From positions 1 through 60,387 of the forward strand of contig JAMPHT010000014.1 of NCBI GenBank assembly GCA_023663285.1: a stretch of DNA of 60,387 bases. Reading direction: 5' to 3'. Within the stretch, counting starts at the first letter, position 1, and every line of letters begins with the position of its first letter. Shown piece after piece: positions 1 through 8,562 of the stretch. Source of the stretch: Bacillota bacterium. Lineage in GTDB: Bacteria > Bacillota > Clostridia > Lachnospirales > Lachnospiraceae. The translations under genes and the position numbers were made by a program. The notes under the pieces are model-generated. The model was not told where the DNA came from. It saw nothing but the letters and a program-made list of their open reading frames with translations, and ran no database searches.

Positions 1-3
1 TAG

Positions 4-30
4 CGAAGCGGCATCAAAGATGCCGCTTCG
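4..30. repeat. Perfect 12-bp inverted repeat at window edge
   Basis: Two 12-base arms (4-15 and 19-30) pair perfectly around an AAA loop. There is no T-tract on either side, so it is not a clear terminator. Similar GC-rich perfect hairpins recur between genes across this window. Confidence 0.6.
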
Positions 31-55
31 GTGGCTACTGTGTGAAAAGTAACGC

Positions 56-117
56 AAAAATGACTGTGCGCCGCCTCCGAATTTTGCCGATTCGGTGCAG
101 TACACAGTCATTTTTTT
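56..117. terminator. Bidirectional intrinsic terminator after htrA
   Basis: An outer stem pairs AAAAATGACTGTG with CACAGTCATTTTTTT, and an inner stem pairs CCGAAT (77-82) with ATTCGG (90-95). T-tracts follow the stem in both directions. It lies 9 bases past the htrA stop and would also stop transcription arriving from the left. Confidence 0.85.
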
Positions 118-126
118 AAGGAAACA

Positions 127-1554
127 TTAGTCCTCTCCGGGTCTGGTGCCTAATGTAACTTCCAGGTCAAACTCTTCATACACGCCGTCCACCGAACGCT
201 TCACCGTGACGGTGACGGTCTCTCCCGCCTTGATATACTGTATGGTATCCGTAAGCTCCGTATTGCTGCTGATCCTCCTGCCGTCAAACTTCACAATGAT
301 ATCGCCTACCCTGATCCCTGCTTTCTCGGCAGCGCTTCCCTTTGAAACCTCTCTGACATAGACTCCCTTGGGGAATCCGAACATCTCGGAGATCTCGTCT
401 GTGACAGTCTGCATGGTGATTCCCATGTATCCCCTTTCACTTTCCTCCACCTTTTGTACCCTGGTGGTCCGAGCCATCAGATCCTCGATGATAGGGGTGG
501 CCGCGCTGATGGGAATGGCATATCCCATGGCCTCCACGCTGTAAGACCCGTTGTCGTCGATCCTCGCCACATTGATGCCGATGACCTCACCGCTCAGATT
601 CAGCAAAGCTCCGCCGGAGTTTCCGTGGTTGATAGCGGCATTGGTCTGAATATAGATCCCCGTGGAGCCGTCCTCCGCCATCATCTCCCTGTCCAGTGCG
701 CTGATGATGCCGTTGGTAACGGACTGACCGTAGCCAAGGGCGTTCCCGATGGCCACCACAGGCATCCCCATCTTGAGCTCGTCGCTGTCTCCCAGACGTG
801 CCACAGATATGCTGTTCTGTGTCTCCTCGGACAGGTCGGAAATGGGCACTGCAATCACAGCCAGGTCCATATCCGTATCCGTTCCCTTGATAACGGCATT
901 GGCCGTGCTGTTGTCAATGAAAGTGATCTCCAGACTGTCCGCATCCTCCACCACATGGTTGTTGGTCGCGATCAACAGCTCTTCGTCCGTCCTGCCTACG
1001 ATGATACCGGAGCCGCTGGCCACGCCGGGCTCGCTGTATATCTGGCCCCAGAACATTCCCGTACTGGTGTAATTATTCACAATAGACACCATGGCAGGCA
1101 TCACCTCTTCCACCATTTCAGAGACATCGTCCACCACATAGGTGACATACTTTGTAGTTACGGCGTTTCCGTCCGCAGGCACTGTCTCCGAGGGCAGCTT
1201 CACAACGTCCTCCGGCAGTGTGGCGATCACCGCGCTGTCGCTGTCCGCCTGGGAAAACTGGCCCGTGGCGAGCCCCACCGCATAAAACCCTAAGCCGGCG
1301 AACAGCCCGAAGCAAAGTCCCAGGCTGACGCTCAATACCACCTTGCGCACAATGCCCCCGCCGGGCTTTGCGGCTTTCGCCTCCGCCTTTGCCTTTTTCC
1401 CGGCAGCCTTCTCCGCCTTCTTTGCCCCTGCTTTTGCAGCTTTGTCAGCTTTTCTTGCCGCCTTATCCGCCTTTTTGTCATAGGGGACCGCGTTCTGTCT
1501 CAGCTCCTCCTCCGAATATGTGGTGTGGTCAAAATAAGTCTCATTCTCGTACAT
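127..1554 (-). CDS. htrA: HtrA/DegP-type membrane-anchored serine protease
   Basis: This is a surface quality-control protease of the S1C family, about 475 residues. The N-terminus is cytosolic and rich in lysine and alanine, followed by one membrane segment near residues 68-92. A trypsin-like domain follows with the triad visible as NNHVVED (His), DMDLAVI (Asp) and HGNSGGALLN (Ser). One C-terminal PDZ domain begins around GYMGITMQ. The start at 1554 is chosen because AAGGAG lies eight bases upstream; an in-frame start at 1623 lacks a good site. HtrA clears misfolded exported proteins outside the membrane. It stands alone, with hairpins on both sides, so it is probably an independent transcription unit beside the glycan genes. 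Confidence 0.93.
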   Translation of the reverse strand: MYENETYFDHTTYSEEELRQNAVPYDKKADKAARKADKAAKAGAKKAEKAAGKKAKAEAKAAKPGGGIVRKVVLSVSLGLCFGLFAGLGFYAVGLATGQFSQADSDSAVIATLPEDVVKLPSETVPADGNAVTTKYVTYVVDDVSEMVEEVMPAMVSIVNNYTSTGMFWGQIYSEPGVASGSGIIVGRTDEELLIATNNHVVEDADSLEITFIDNSTANAVIKGTDTDMDLAVIAVPISDLSEETQNSISVARLGDSDELKMGMPVVAIGNALGYGQSVTNGIISALDREMMAEDGSTGIYIQTNAAINHGNSGGALLNLSGEVIGINVARIDDNGSYSVEAMGYAIPISAATPIIEDLMARTTRVQKVEESERGYMGITMQTVTDEISEMFGFPKGVYVREVSKGSAAEKAGIRVGDIIVKFDGRRISSNTELTDTIQYIKAGETVTVTVKRSVDGVYEEFDLEVTLGTRPGED

Positions 1555-1767
1555 AACCATTACTCCTTCTGTTCTGAAACCTTTTTTGTTTCCTGCATCT
1601 TTATGTACCCAGTATAACCTCAATTTGTGACGAAATTGTGATTGAATTATGAAGCCTTGGTGAAATTCTTCTCACGCTTTCAGTCATGCCGCCTCCGGCA
1701 TCAGTGCCGCCTCCGGCGGCACAAACAATTCATGAACCGCTGTCAAACCGGAAGAATCCGCCTGCGG

Positions 1768-1793
1768 AAAAACGCCGTATTTTAGGCGTTTTT
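1768..1793. terminator. Hairpin with A/T flanks between glmS and htrA
   Basis: AAAAACGCC (1768-1776) pairs with GGCGTTTTT (1785-1793). The T-tract is at the end of the stem in either direction, so it can act as an intrinsic terminator downstream of glmS. The rest of 1555-1767 shows no gene; a TATACT box just upstream of htrA is a weak promoter candidate. Confidence 0.65.
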
Positions 1794-1797
1794 CGGC

Positions 1798-1859
1798 GTG
1801 AAACTTAGTACTTCTCCGCGAAGCAGCCCTTGCTGCGAGCGGTTAGAAGTACTTTTCAC
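1798..1859 (-). terminator. Long stem-loop immediately after glmS stop
   Basis: GTGAAA and AGTACTTCT on the left pair with AGAAGTACT and TTTCAC on the right, with a GC-rich inner loop. It abuts the glmS stop codon and is followed by the second hairpin, forming a double 3' structure. Confidence 0.6.
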
Positions 1860-1860
1860 G

Positions 1861-3687
1861 CTATTCGACCGTCACCGACTTCGCCAGATTCCTGGGCTTA
1901 TCCACATCGCAGCCCCTGCCCACCGCCACATAATACGCAAAGAGCTGCAGCGGGACAATGGCCAGGGAATTGGCAAAACAGGGATTGGTCTCCGGAATGT
2001 ACATCACATAGTCGGAAGCCTTCTCAATGGCCTTGTTGCTCTCATTTGTCACCGCCATGACAAACGCCCCCCTTGCCTTTACCTCCACGATATTGCTGAT
2101 AGTCTTTTGAAACAGGTCAGGCTGGGTGGAGACCGCCACCACCAGCGTTCCGTCCTCGATCAGAGAGATGGTTCCGTGCTTCAGCTCTCCCGCCGCATAG
2201 GCTTCAGAATGAATATAGGAAATCTCCTTCAGCTTCAGAGAACCCTCCAGGGAAATGGCATAATCGATTCCCCTCCCGATAAAGAAAATGTCCCTGGCTC
2301 CCAGGTATCTGTTTGCAAAATGCTGGATCTTCTGCTTCTGCCCCAACAGCAGCTCTATCTGGTCCGGCAGCCGCCTGAGATCCGTCAAAAGCTGCTGGAA
2401 CTGACCTTCTCCAATGACGCCCCGCACCTTTGCCAGCTTCATGGCCAGCATATAGAGCGCCGTCAGCTGGGCGCTGTACGCCTTGGTGGTGGCAACGGCT
2501 ATCTCCGGCCCTGCCCAGGTATACAGGCAGGCGTCCGCCTCCCTGGCAATGGAGCTGCCCACCACATTCACAATGCCCAGAACCTTGAAGCCCCTTGCTT
2601 TTGCCTCCCGCAGCGCCGCCAGCGTATCCGCCGTCTCGCCGGACTGGCTGATGACGATGACCATGCTCCCCTCCTCCAGAATGGGCTCCCTGTAGCGGAA
2701 TTCACTGGCCACATCCGTTTCCACCGGGATCCTGGCAAGCCCTTCCAGCACGTACTTTCCGGTAACGCCTGCATGATAGGCGGAACCGCAGGCCACGATA
2801 TGGATCTTTTTTACCTTCCGCAGTTCCTCGTCGCTCATCTTCAGCTCTTCGATCACAATGTCGTTGTCCCTGATCCTGGGCGAAATGGTATCCGTGACAG
2901 TCTTGGGCTGTTCGTACATCTCCTTCAGCATGAAATGCTCATACCCGGCCTTTTCCGCCGCGTCCGCATCCCAGTCGATGGTCACCGGCTCCTTGAACAC
3001 TTCCTCGTCGTCTGCGGAGAAAAATTGCAGGCCGCCCTTTTGAAGCACCACTACCTCCTGATTATCCATGTAGAACACATTTCTGGTGTATTTCAAAATG
3101 GCAGGCACATCCGAGGCGATAAAGCAGCCGTCCTCGTTCTTTCCCACGATCAGGGGACTGTCCTTTCTCGCCGCATAAAGCTCATCGGGATAGTCCGCAA
3201 ACATGATGCCCAGGGCGTAGGAGCCCTCCACCCGATGCAGCACCCTCGTCACCGCCTCCAGCGGATCTCCCTTATAATAATAGTCCATCAGATGGGCAAG
3301 CACCTCCGTGTCCGTCTCGGAGGTAAACTGGTACCCCTTCTCTGTCAGCATCTTTTTCAGCGGAATATAATTTTCGATGATGCCGTTATGTACCACCGCG
3401 ATAGTCCCTCCTGCATTGGTGTGGGGATGGGCGTTTTTATCGCTGGGCGCGCCGTGGGTGGCCCATCTGGTGTGGCCTATCCCTGACTGTCCCGGCATGG
3501 TCTCCCCGCCCTTGGTCAGGTTTTCCAGCACCTTCAGACGCCCTATCGCCTTGCGCGTGATGATCTTCGCGCCGTCGTACACCGCGATCCCCGCAGAGTC
3601 ATAGCCTCTGTATTCCAGCTTGGACAGACCGTCCAGAATGATGGGCGCCGCCTGCTTGCTTCCGATATAGCCTACAATTCCGCACAT
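1861..3687 (-). CDS. glmS: Glutamine--fructose-6-phosphate aminotransferase
   Basis: GlmS makes glucosamine-6-phosphate from fructose-6-phosphate and glutamine, the first step to UDP-GlcNAc for peptidoglycan and for the amino sugars built in this locus. The protein is about 608 residues, the normal length. It begins MCGIVGYIG with the nucleophilic Cys2 of the glutaminase domain, continues with two SIS isomerase domains and ends in the family-typical KPRNLAKSVTVE. The start at 3687 is fixed by an AGGAGG site and the Cys2 motif. The gene overlaps the upstream glycosyltransferase by 16 bases, so the two are probably translationally coupled. No glmS ribozyme can lie directly upstream, because that space is coding. 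Confidence 0.97.
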   Translation of the reverse strand: MCGIVGYIGSKQAAPIILDGLSKLEYRGYDSAGIAVYDGAKIITRKAIGRLKVLENLTKGGETMPGQSGIGHTRWATHGAPSDKNAHPHTNAGGTIAVVHNGIIENYIPLKKMLTEKGYQFTSETDTEVLAHLMDYYYKGDPLEAVTRVLHRVEGSYALGIMFADYPDELYAARKDSPLIVGKNEDGCFIASDVPAILKYTRNVFYMDNQEVVVLQKGGLQFFSADDEEVFKEPVTIDWDADAAEKAGYEHFMLKEMYEQPKTVTDTISPRIRDNDIVIEELKMSDEELRKVKKIHIVACGSAYHAGVTGKYVLEGLARIPVETDVASEFRYREPILEEGSMVIVISQSGETADTLAALREAKARGFKVLGIVNVVGSSIAREADACLYTWAGPEIAVATTKAYSAQLTALYMLAMKLAKVRGVIGEGQFQQLLTDLRRLPDQIELLLGQKQKIQHFANRYLGARDIFFIGRGIDYAISLEGSLKLKEISYIHSEAYAAGELKHGTISLIEDGTLVVAVSTQPDLFQKTISNIVEVKARGAFVMAVTNESNKAIEKASDYVMYIPETNPCFANSLAIVPLQLFAYYVAVGRGCDVDKPRNLAKSVTVE

Positions 3688-4739
3688 ATTGTTTCCTCCT
3701 GTTTCCAATATTCTTTACTGTTCGTAAGGGCGGGGATCCACCTTTTAGGCAGTTTCCTGTAATTTTTCCCCAGCAGATATCCCGCATACTTAAAGCCGCA
3801 CTGTATGCAGAAGCCGGGAAAACGATACAGCTGTCCTCTCTCCTTCAGACGCCTAAACGTCGCCGTTACCAGCCGTTTCCCCTCCGCCTCCGAGGGAACT
3901 CCCCGGAATACCTCCGGATGCTCCGCCTGGGAGACTCCCAGGTCAAAATTGCGCTTAAGCTGCTGCATATTTGTATAGCTGTGGGAATGGATCACACGGG
4001 CGTCCGCCTCATAGGCGATCCCGTATCCCGCCCGAATGGCTCCCGCCGCATAGATCATATCTTCATTAAATATAGTATGGCGCACAAATCCGCCGAATTC
4101 CTCATAAATATCCCGTCTGTATGCCGCACAGACATTGGAACAGAAAAAGGTCTTGATCCCCAGCGTTTCCAGATCTGCCGCTGTCTTGATCCGGGACTCC
4201 TTCGGGTAATTAAAATATCTGGACGCCTTCTCCGCCTCGCTGCTGTCCTTTCCCGGCAGCTGCCGCCCGTATGCCACCGCCACCCGGATATTCGGCGCAT
4301 CCGCCGCCTGCGCCGGGGCTTCTCCTGCCGCTGCTCCCGCAGAAGCTTTTCTCACCGTTGCTCCCGCAGAGGTTTTCTCCGCCTTCTCCTGCGCAAGCCC
4401 TTCCCGCAGTCTGGCGGTCAGTCCTTCGATCAGATATTTGTCCGCAGGCATAGCGTCCTGGGTCAGCAGTACGAAAATATCCGCCTCAGAATACTGTACC
4501 GCCTTATGCCTGGTCCCGCCGTGGTCAAATTCCCGCCTGGAAAGATGGTGTACCTCCACATTGCCATAGGTCTTTGCAAGATCCGTTCCCGTCCGGGCCA
4601 TCAGCTCTTCAAAATAAGTTCTTTCCGTATTCATAAGAATTATCTTATGAACCGGCATTGTCTGTCCCTGTAATCTGTTCAGCAGCTCAAGCAGCTCTCT
4701 GCCCGGCCGGTATAGGGGAATCATCACATCAATTTTCAA
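3672..4739 (-). CDS. GT2 glycosyltransferase, rhamnosyltransferase-like
   Basis: This cytosolic GT-A fold enzyme, 355 residues, probably adds a sugar (perhaps rhamnose) to the lipid-linked glycan. It opens with IDVMIPLYRPG and has the EFDHGGTRH signature seen in rhamnosyltransferase-type GT2 proteins, then a TQDAMP acidic motif. Residues about 117-149 are an Ala/Lys-rich low-complexity insert that breaks the domain just before VAVAYGRQLP; family members normally run straight through here. The start codon is TTG, preceded by AAAGGAAAAAGCGGC. A promoter lies 35 bases upstream, and the 3' end overlaps glmS. Donor and acceptor cannot be read from sequence. Confidence 0.85.
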   Translation of the reverse strand: MKIDVMIPLYRPGRELLELLNRLQGQTMPVHKIILMNTERTYFEELMARTGTDLAKTYGNVEVHHLSRREFDHGGTRHKAVQYSEADIFVLLTQDAMPADKYLIEGLTARLREGLAQEKAEKTSAGATVRKASAGAAAGEAPAQAADAPNIRVAVAYGRQLPGKDSSEAEKASRYFNYPKESRIKTAADLETLGIKTFFCSNVCAAYRRDIYEEFGGFVRHTIFNEDMIYAAGAIRAGYGIAYEADARVIHSHSYTNMQQLKRNFDLGVSQAEHPEVFRGVPSEAEGKRLVTATFRRLKERGQLYRFPGFCIQCGFKYAGYLLGKNYRKLPKRWIPALTNSKEYWKQEETICAEL

Positions 4740-4773
4740 GCCGCTTTTTCCTTTCTAAAGCTCACATGGTTCC

Positions 4774-4802
4774 ATTATAACGAAACAAACTGACTTTTAC
4801 AA
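4774..4802 (-). promoter_or_regulatory. Sigma-A-type promoter for GT2-glmS
   Basis: On the minus strand TTGTAA (4797-4802) is separated by 17 bases from a consensus TATAAT (4774-4779). It sits between the LCP gene hairpin and the GT2 start, so it would drive the GT2-glmS pair. Confidence 0.7.
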
Positions 4803-4839
4803 TGAAAAACGATTCCGGCATGAATATAACCTCATGAAT

Positions 4840-4865
4840 AAAGGGGCGCCGTCCCGCACCCCTTT
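4840..4865 (-). terminator. Hairpin after the LCP gene
   Basis: AAAGGGGUGC pairs with GCGCCCCUUU with one wobble. The T-tract is short (TTTATTC on the minus strand), so termination may be partial. Confidence 0.55.
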
Positions 4866-4876
4866 AGCATCTTACG

Positions 4877-6100
4877 TCACTCCCCGTTAAGATACTTACT
4901 TGTTCTGGATTCTATCATCTCGCCGCGCTCCCGGACGCCCTCGGTCACAGTGTAATCCTCGTCGTCAAACAGGAACTGATGCAGCCAGACCACATTCTCC
5001 TCCAGATCCTTAGGAACAATGCAGCTTCCGCTGGCGCCGATATTGCCGGTGACAAACTGGCCGTCGTTGGGGAATCCGCCCTCGTCCACGATCTTGAAAT
5101 CTGCGATCTTGCCCAGCATTTCCAGCATTTCTTCTTTGCTCAGGCTGGTGTAGACCTGCCCTACCACGTCATTAAATATTTTTGTCAGTGTGCTTGGAGA
5201 AGCTTTCAGCGCCTCTTCCTGGATCGCTTTCAAAACGGTGCGCTGCCTCTCGGTACGGGCAAAGTCGTTTCCCACATAGCGGATACGGCAGTAAGCCGCC
5301 GCCTGCAGCCCGTTCAGCAGCTGATATCCGGCTTCCTTCACAGGCGTATAGTCGGAGGCTTTCAGCACCTTCAGATCCTCCTCGGTGATCCTTCCGTTCT
5401 CACCGCTGCCCTTGACGCCGTATTTCCACTGGACCACAATACTTTTCTGGTAATCGTTGAGATAGCTGATCTCATTCTGCTTGATTTCGACCCACACGCC
5501 CCCCAGCCCGTCAACCACATCTATCAGGCTGTTGTAGCCGACCGTCACAAAGTCCTCGATATCCATGTCCAGATTCGTATTCAGCATCCGGATAGCCCTG
5601 GTGGGGCCGCCCTTGGCATAAGCCGCATTGCACTTTGTATAGGTATCGCTCTCCTCGCTGTCGCTTCGGCCGATATTCAGATAAGTATCGCGGTAGACGC
5701 TGACCAGCTTGATATCTCCGGTATCCATATTGATGCTGGCAATCATGATCGTATCGCTTCGGCTGTTCTTCTCCACTTCCTTCTCGCTTGTGGCGTCCAC
5801 GCCGAACAGTGCGATATTACGGTAGCCCAGCATGGTGCTTTCACCCTGCTCCTTCGCCTCCTGTATCTCCGAGGGAATAGCCACCTCCTCCGGGGTGATC
5901 TTCGTGATCTTCGGTCCTTCGGTAGAAATGCGTGACGCCGCCCAGAGCGCCGCCAACATGATCAGAATGACCACCACCTCAAACATAAAAATGATCAACT
6001 TGCGCTTGTTTTTGCGTTTCGCTGCCGCTGCCTTTGCGCCGGCCGATCCCCCCCTGACAGGACCTGCCGCTGTGTTTTGTCTTTTCTGCTTTGCTGCCAT
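4877..6100 (-). CDS. LytR-CpsA-Psr (LCP) family glycan ligase
   Basis: LCP proteins move glycopolymers from undecaprenyl carriers onto peptidoglycan (or other acceptors) outside the membrane. This one is about 407 residues. It has a basic Lys/Ala-rich cytosolic N-terminus, one membrane segment near residues 32-52, then the LCP domain with SRSDTIM, SVYRDTYL and the arginine-rich RYVGNDFARTERQR motif that binds the pyrophosphate lipid. The start at 6100 follows AAGGAGAAGG. The gene sits 16 bases after the initiating sugar transferase, so the same transcript can make the enzymes that start the polymer and attach it. Confidence 0.93.
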   Translation of the reverse strand: MAAKQKRQNTAAGPVRGGSAGAKAAAAKRKNKRKLIIFMFEVVVILIMLAALWAASRISTEGPKITKITPEEVAIPSEIQEAKEQGESTMLGYRNIALFGVDATSEKEVEKNSRSDTIMIASINMDTGDIKLVSVYRDTYLNIGRSDSEESDTYTKCNAAYAKGGPTRAIRMLNTNLDMDIEDFVTVGYNSLIDVVDGLGGVWVEIKQNEISYLNDYQKSIVVQWKYGVKGSGENGRITEEDLKVLKASDYTPVKEAGYQLLNGLQAAAYCRIRYVGNDFARTERQRTVLKAIQEEALKASPSTLTKIFNDVVGQVYTSLSKEEMLEMLGKIADFKIVDEGGFPNDGQFVTGNIGASGSCIVPKDLEENVVWLHQFLFDDEDYTVTEGVRERGEMIESRTSKYLNGE

Positions 6101-6116
6101 AATACCTTCTCCTTTA

Positions 6117-7523
6117 TCAGTATGCATTCTTGTTGACGAAACCCGTAAAAAAAGTCATGAGGATGATCTTGATATCAAAACCGGGCGTCCAGTTTTCAAT
6201 ATAGTATATGTCGTAATCAATACGCTTTCTAATGGAAGTATCTCCCCGCAGGCCGTTCACCTGAGCCCAGCCGGTCAAGCCGGGCCTGACCTGGTGCTTC
6301 ACCATATATCTTGGAATCTCCTCCCTGAACTTCTCCACAAACAGGGGCCGCTCCGGTCTGGGTCCCACAAGGCTCATGTCGCCTTTCAGTATGTTAAAAA
6401 GCTGAGGCAGTTCATCCAGACTTGTTCTCCGCAGCAGCTTTCCCACCTTTGTCACACGGGGGTCGTCACGGACGGTCCATGCCTTTTTTTCATCCTTAGG
6501 CCGCTGCTGCTCCATACTGCGGAACTTATACATATAAAAGGGCCTGTTGTGCAGTCCCACTCTCTCCTGCCTGAAGATCACCGGGCCGGGACTCGTCAGC
6601 TTCACCAGCGCTGCGGCCAGCAGCATGATGGGCGAGGTGACTATGATGCCGAATACGGATCCCACAATGTCCATGGCGCGCTTTATCAGCTTGTTCCCTG
6701 TGTTGGTCAGGGGGACATAGCGTATATTGATAACAGGAAGTCCCATCAGATCCTCTGTGTATGGCTTACTGGGGATCAGGCTGTTGTAATCAGGGATAAA
6801 CTTGGTGTGGACTCCCGATTTTTCACAGATTCCCACGATGGTCTCCAGATAATCATAATCCTTCAGGGAAAGCGTGATGGCTATCTCATCCAGCTTGTTC
6901 TCCGGCAGGATGATCTCCAGATTTCCCAGCGTTCCCAGCACCTTCACCCCCCGGTAGACCGTTCCCGCAGGTATATTGTTATCCAGAATCCCCACAGCCG
7001 CATACCCCCACTGGGGATTGTCCGTCAGTCGGTCTATATATTCCTCCGCCGCCCTGGAATATCCCACCAGCAGAAGATGCTTCAGGTTATAGCCCTTGCT
7101 GCGTATGGTCCGCAGCCCTTTTCGCAGGGCAAGCCGGAAACAGGAGGTGATAAAAATATCAAAGACATAAAAAAACGCCATCACGGAACGGGATACGTTG
7201 ATCTCCCGGATGATCATATACAAAAGTATGATCAGCGCCATGATCCCGATGGTATTCGCCTTCACGATCCCGAAGATCTCAAATCTGCGGCGCACTGTCC
7301 GCTTTGGCGCATACACACCGCAGGAATAGTAGATCAGCACATAAACGGGAACAATAAAGATAAGGAGCCGAAAGTATTCCATCGCCGGAAGGACTCCGGG
7401 ACCCGGACCGTTGTTCAGGACATAAAACTTGAAAAAGTAAGCAAGCATAAAGGATGCTACCGTGATGGCAGCATCAATGATCACCATTAATCGGTTAAAT
7501 ACTTTCTGGTTATCCTTTATCAT
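6117..7523 (-). CDS. Undecaprenyl-phosphate sugar-1-phosphate transferase
   Basis: This WbaP/CpsE-type enzyme starts glycan assembly by moving a sugar-1-phosphate from a nucleotide sugar to undecaprenyl phosphate. It has 468 residues. Four N-terminal membrane segments come first, then a CoA-binding-like domain around 140-260, one more hydrophobic segment near 285-305, and the catalytic domain. Conserved motifs include KRAMDIVGS, QERVGLHN, YKFRSM, DELPQLFNILKGDMSLVGPR and RPGLTGWAQVNG. The choice of sugar (Glc, Gal or HexNAc) is not clear. The ATG has no convincing Shine-Dalgarno; a TATAAT lies only 8 bases upstream, so the message could be leaderless. Confidence 0.93.
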   Translation of the reverse strand: MIKDNQKVFNRLMVIIDAAITVASFMLAYFFKFYVLNNGPGPGVLPAMEYFRLLIFIVPVYVLIYYSCGVYAPKRTVRRRFEIFGIVKANTIGIMALIILLYMIIREINVSRSVMAFFYVFDIFITSCFRLALRKGLRTIRSKGYNLKHLLLVGYSRAAEEYIDRLTDNPQWGYAAVGILDNNIPAGTVYRGVKVLGTLGNLEIILPENKLDEIAITLSLKDYDYLETIVGICEKSGVHTKFIPDYNSLIPSKPYTEDLMGLPVINIRYVPLTNTGNKLIKRAMDIVGSVFGIIVTSPIMLLAAALVKLTSPGPVIFRQERVGLHNRPFYMYKFRSMEQQRPKDEKKAWTVRDDPRVTKVGKLLRRTSLDELPQLFNILKGDMSLVGPRPERPLFVEKFREEIPRYMVKHQVRPGLTGWAQVNGLRGDTSIRKRIDYDIYYIENWTPGFDIKIILMTFFTGFVNKNAY

Positions 7524-7570
7524 GAATTTTATTATAAGGGAAACAACTTATGAAATTATGAAGCTGTTTC

Positions 7571-8548
7571 TTAAGATTTCTTAAGAAAGCGGAAAACGTT
7601 AAGATATAACTGGCCCTGAATGACAAAATAATTTTTCAGGTGCCTGATTTGAAATTTTACCCTGTGGGCTCTGCCCGCAGAGGTGAAAAACCTGGCAAAG
7701 CCTTTCCGAAAGCCCTTGATATACTCCGCCCCCATGCCTTTGCCGCAGAAAAAAACAAGCTTTGCCAGGAATCCCAGCACTAAAAAGGGCAGGTTCCAAA
7801 GCCACTGCAGCAGCGGCATATTTTTCCCCACCACATAGATGTTGTTTGCCGACGCAAGGGAAGTTTTCCAGGCATTGTACCTGGAACCGCTGGAAGCGCT
7901 GCCGTAATGGATGACCTCCGCCTCCGGCTCGTAATAGCTGCGGTAGCCGTATATACGGGCGCGATACCCCATGTCCAGATCCTCCATATAGGCAAAATGC
8001 TCCTCGTCAAAATAGCCGATCTCTTCAAATATGCTTTTTCGGTAGATCGCAGCCCCGGCGCAGGCAGAAAACACCTCACAGGCCGCGGAATACCGCTCCG
8101 CCGGCTTGCCCTTTCCCCTGGCATAGGCCCAGCCGAAAACACAGTATCGGTCGCCTGCGTCGTCCAGCAGCTCCGGGTCATCCCACATGAGCATTTTTGC
8201 ACTGACCGCAAATGCCTTCGGTCTTTCTTCAATGGCATAACATAGGTTTTTAATAAAATCAGATTTAACTTTTGTGTCATTATTCAGCAGGATGACATAG
8301 GGAGCAGCAGAAGAGCGCAGTCCAACATTTACTGCATGGCAAAAGCCGGTATTTTCAGGCAGGGCTTCCACCCGCACCTGAGGATAGCTCTCCCGCAGCA
8401 GCGCAAGGCTGCCGTCGGCGGAGCCGTTATCCACCACCATGACCTCATATTCCGGCGTGTCCGGCGCCTGGGCAAGGACAGCGTCCAGACAGTCCTTCAG
8501 GAACCGGATCCCGTTATAATTTGGTATAACTACCGTTATTTTGCACAT
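7571..8548 (-). CDS. GT2 glycosyltransferase, WbbL/rhamnosyltransferase-like
   Basis: This GT-A enzyme, about 325 residues, likely extends the lipid-linked glycan on the cytosolic face. It begins KITVVIPNYNG, has VVDNGSADGS for nucleotide binding and the LLNNDT metal-binding triad, and a MEDLDMGYR acceptor-side motif. A hydrophobic stretch near residues 238-260 may bind the membrane. The start at 8548 follows GGAGAGGGT. It begins 14 bases after the upstream GT2 gene ends, so they are one operon. A rhamnosyl donor is likely from the family, but not proven. Confidence 0.86.
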   Translation of the reverse strand: MCKITVVIPNYNGIRFLKDCLDAVLAQAPDTPEYEVMVVDNGSADGSLALLRESYPQVRVEALPENTGFCHAVNVGLRSSAAPYVILLNNDTKVKSDFIKNLCYAIEERPKAFAVSAKMLMWDDPELLDDAGDRYCVFGWAYARGKGKPAERYSAACEVFSACAGAAIYRKSIFEEIGYFDEEHFAYMEDLDMGYRARIYGYRSYYEPEAEVIHYGSASSGSRYNAWKTSLASANNIYVVGKNMPLLQWLWNLPFLVLGFLAKLVFFCGKGMGAEYIKGFRKGFARFFTSAGRAHRVKFQIRHLKNYFVIQGQLYLNVFRFLKKS

Positions 8549-8562
8549 ACCCTCTCCTATCT

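Noticed and set aside
1798-3486. 562-codon open frame opposite glmS
   Set aside because: It is antisense to an undoubted glmS, has a composition typical of shadow frames and no ribosome site or domain.
4740-4876. glmS ribozyme upstream of the GT2-glmS transcript
   Set aside because: The 137-base gap holds a terminator and a promoter. I see no conserved ribozyme core, and the transcribed leader would be too short.
5832-7490. 552-codon plus-strand frame across the LCP and sugar transferase genes
   Set aside because: It lies opposite two well-conserved genes and shows no protein-like motifs.
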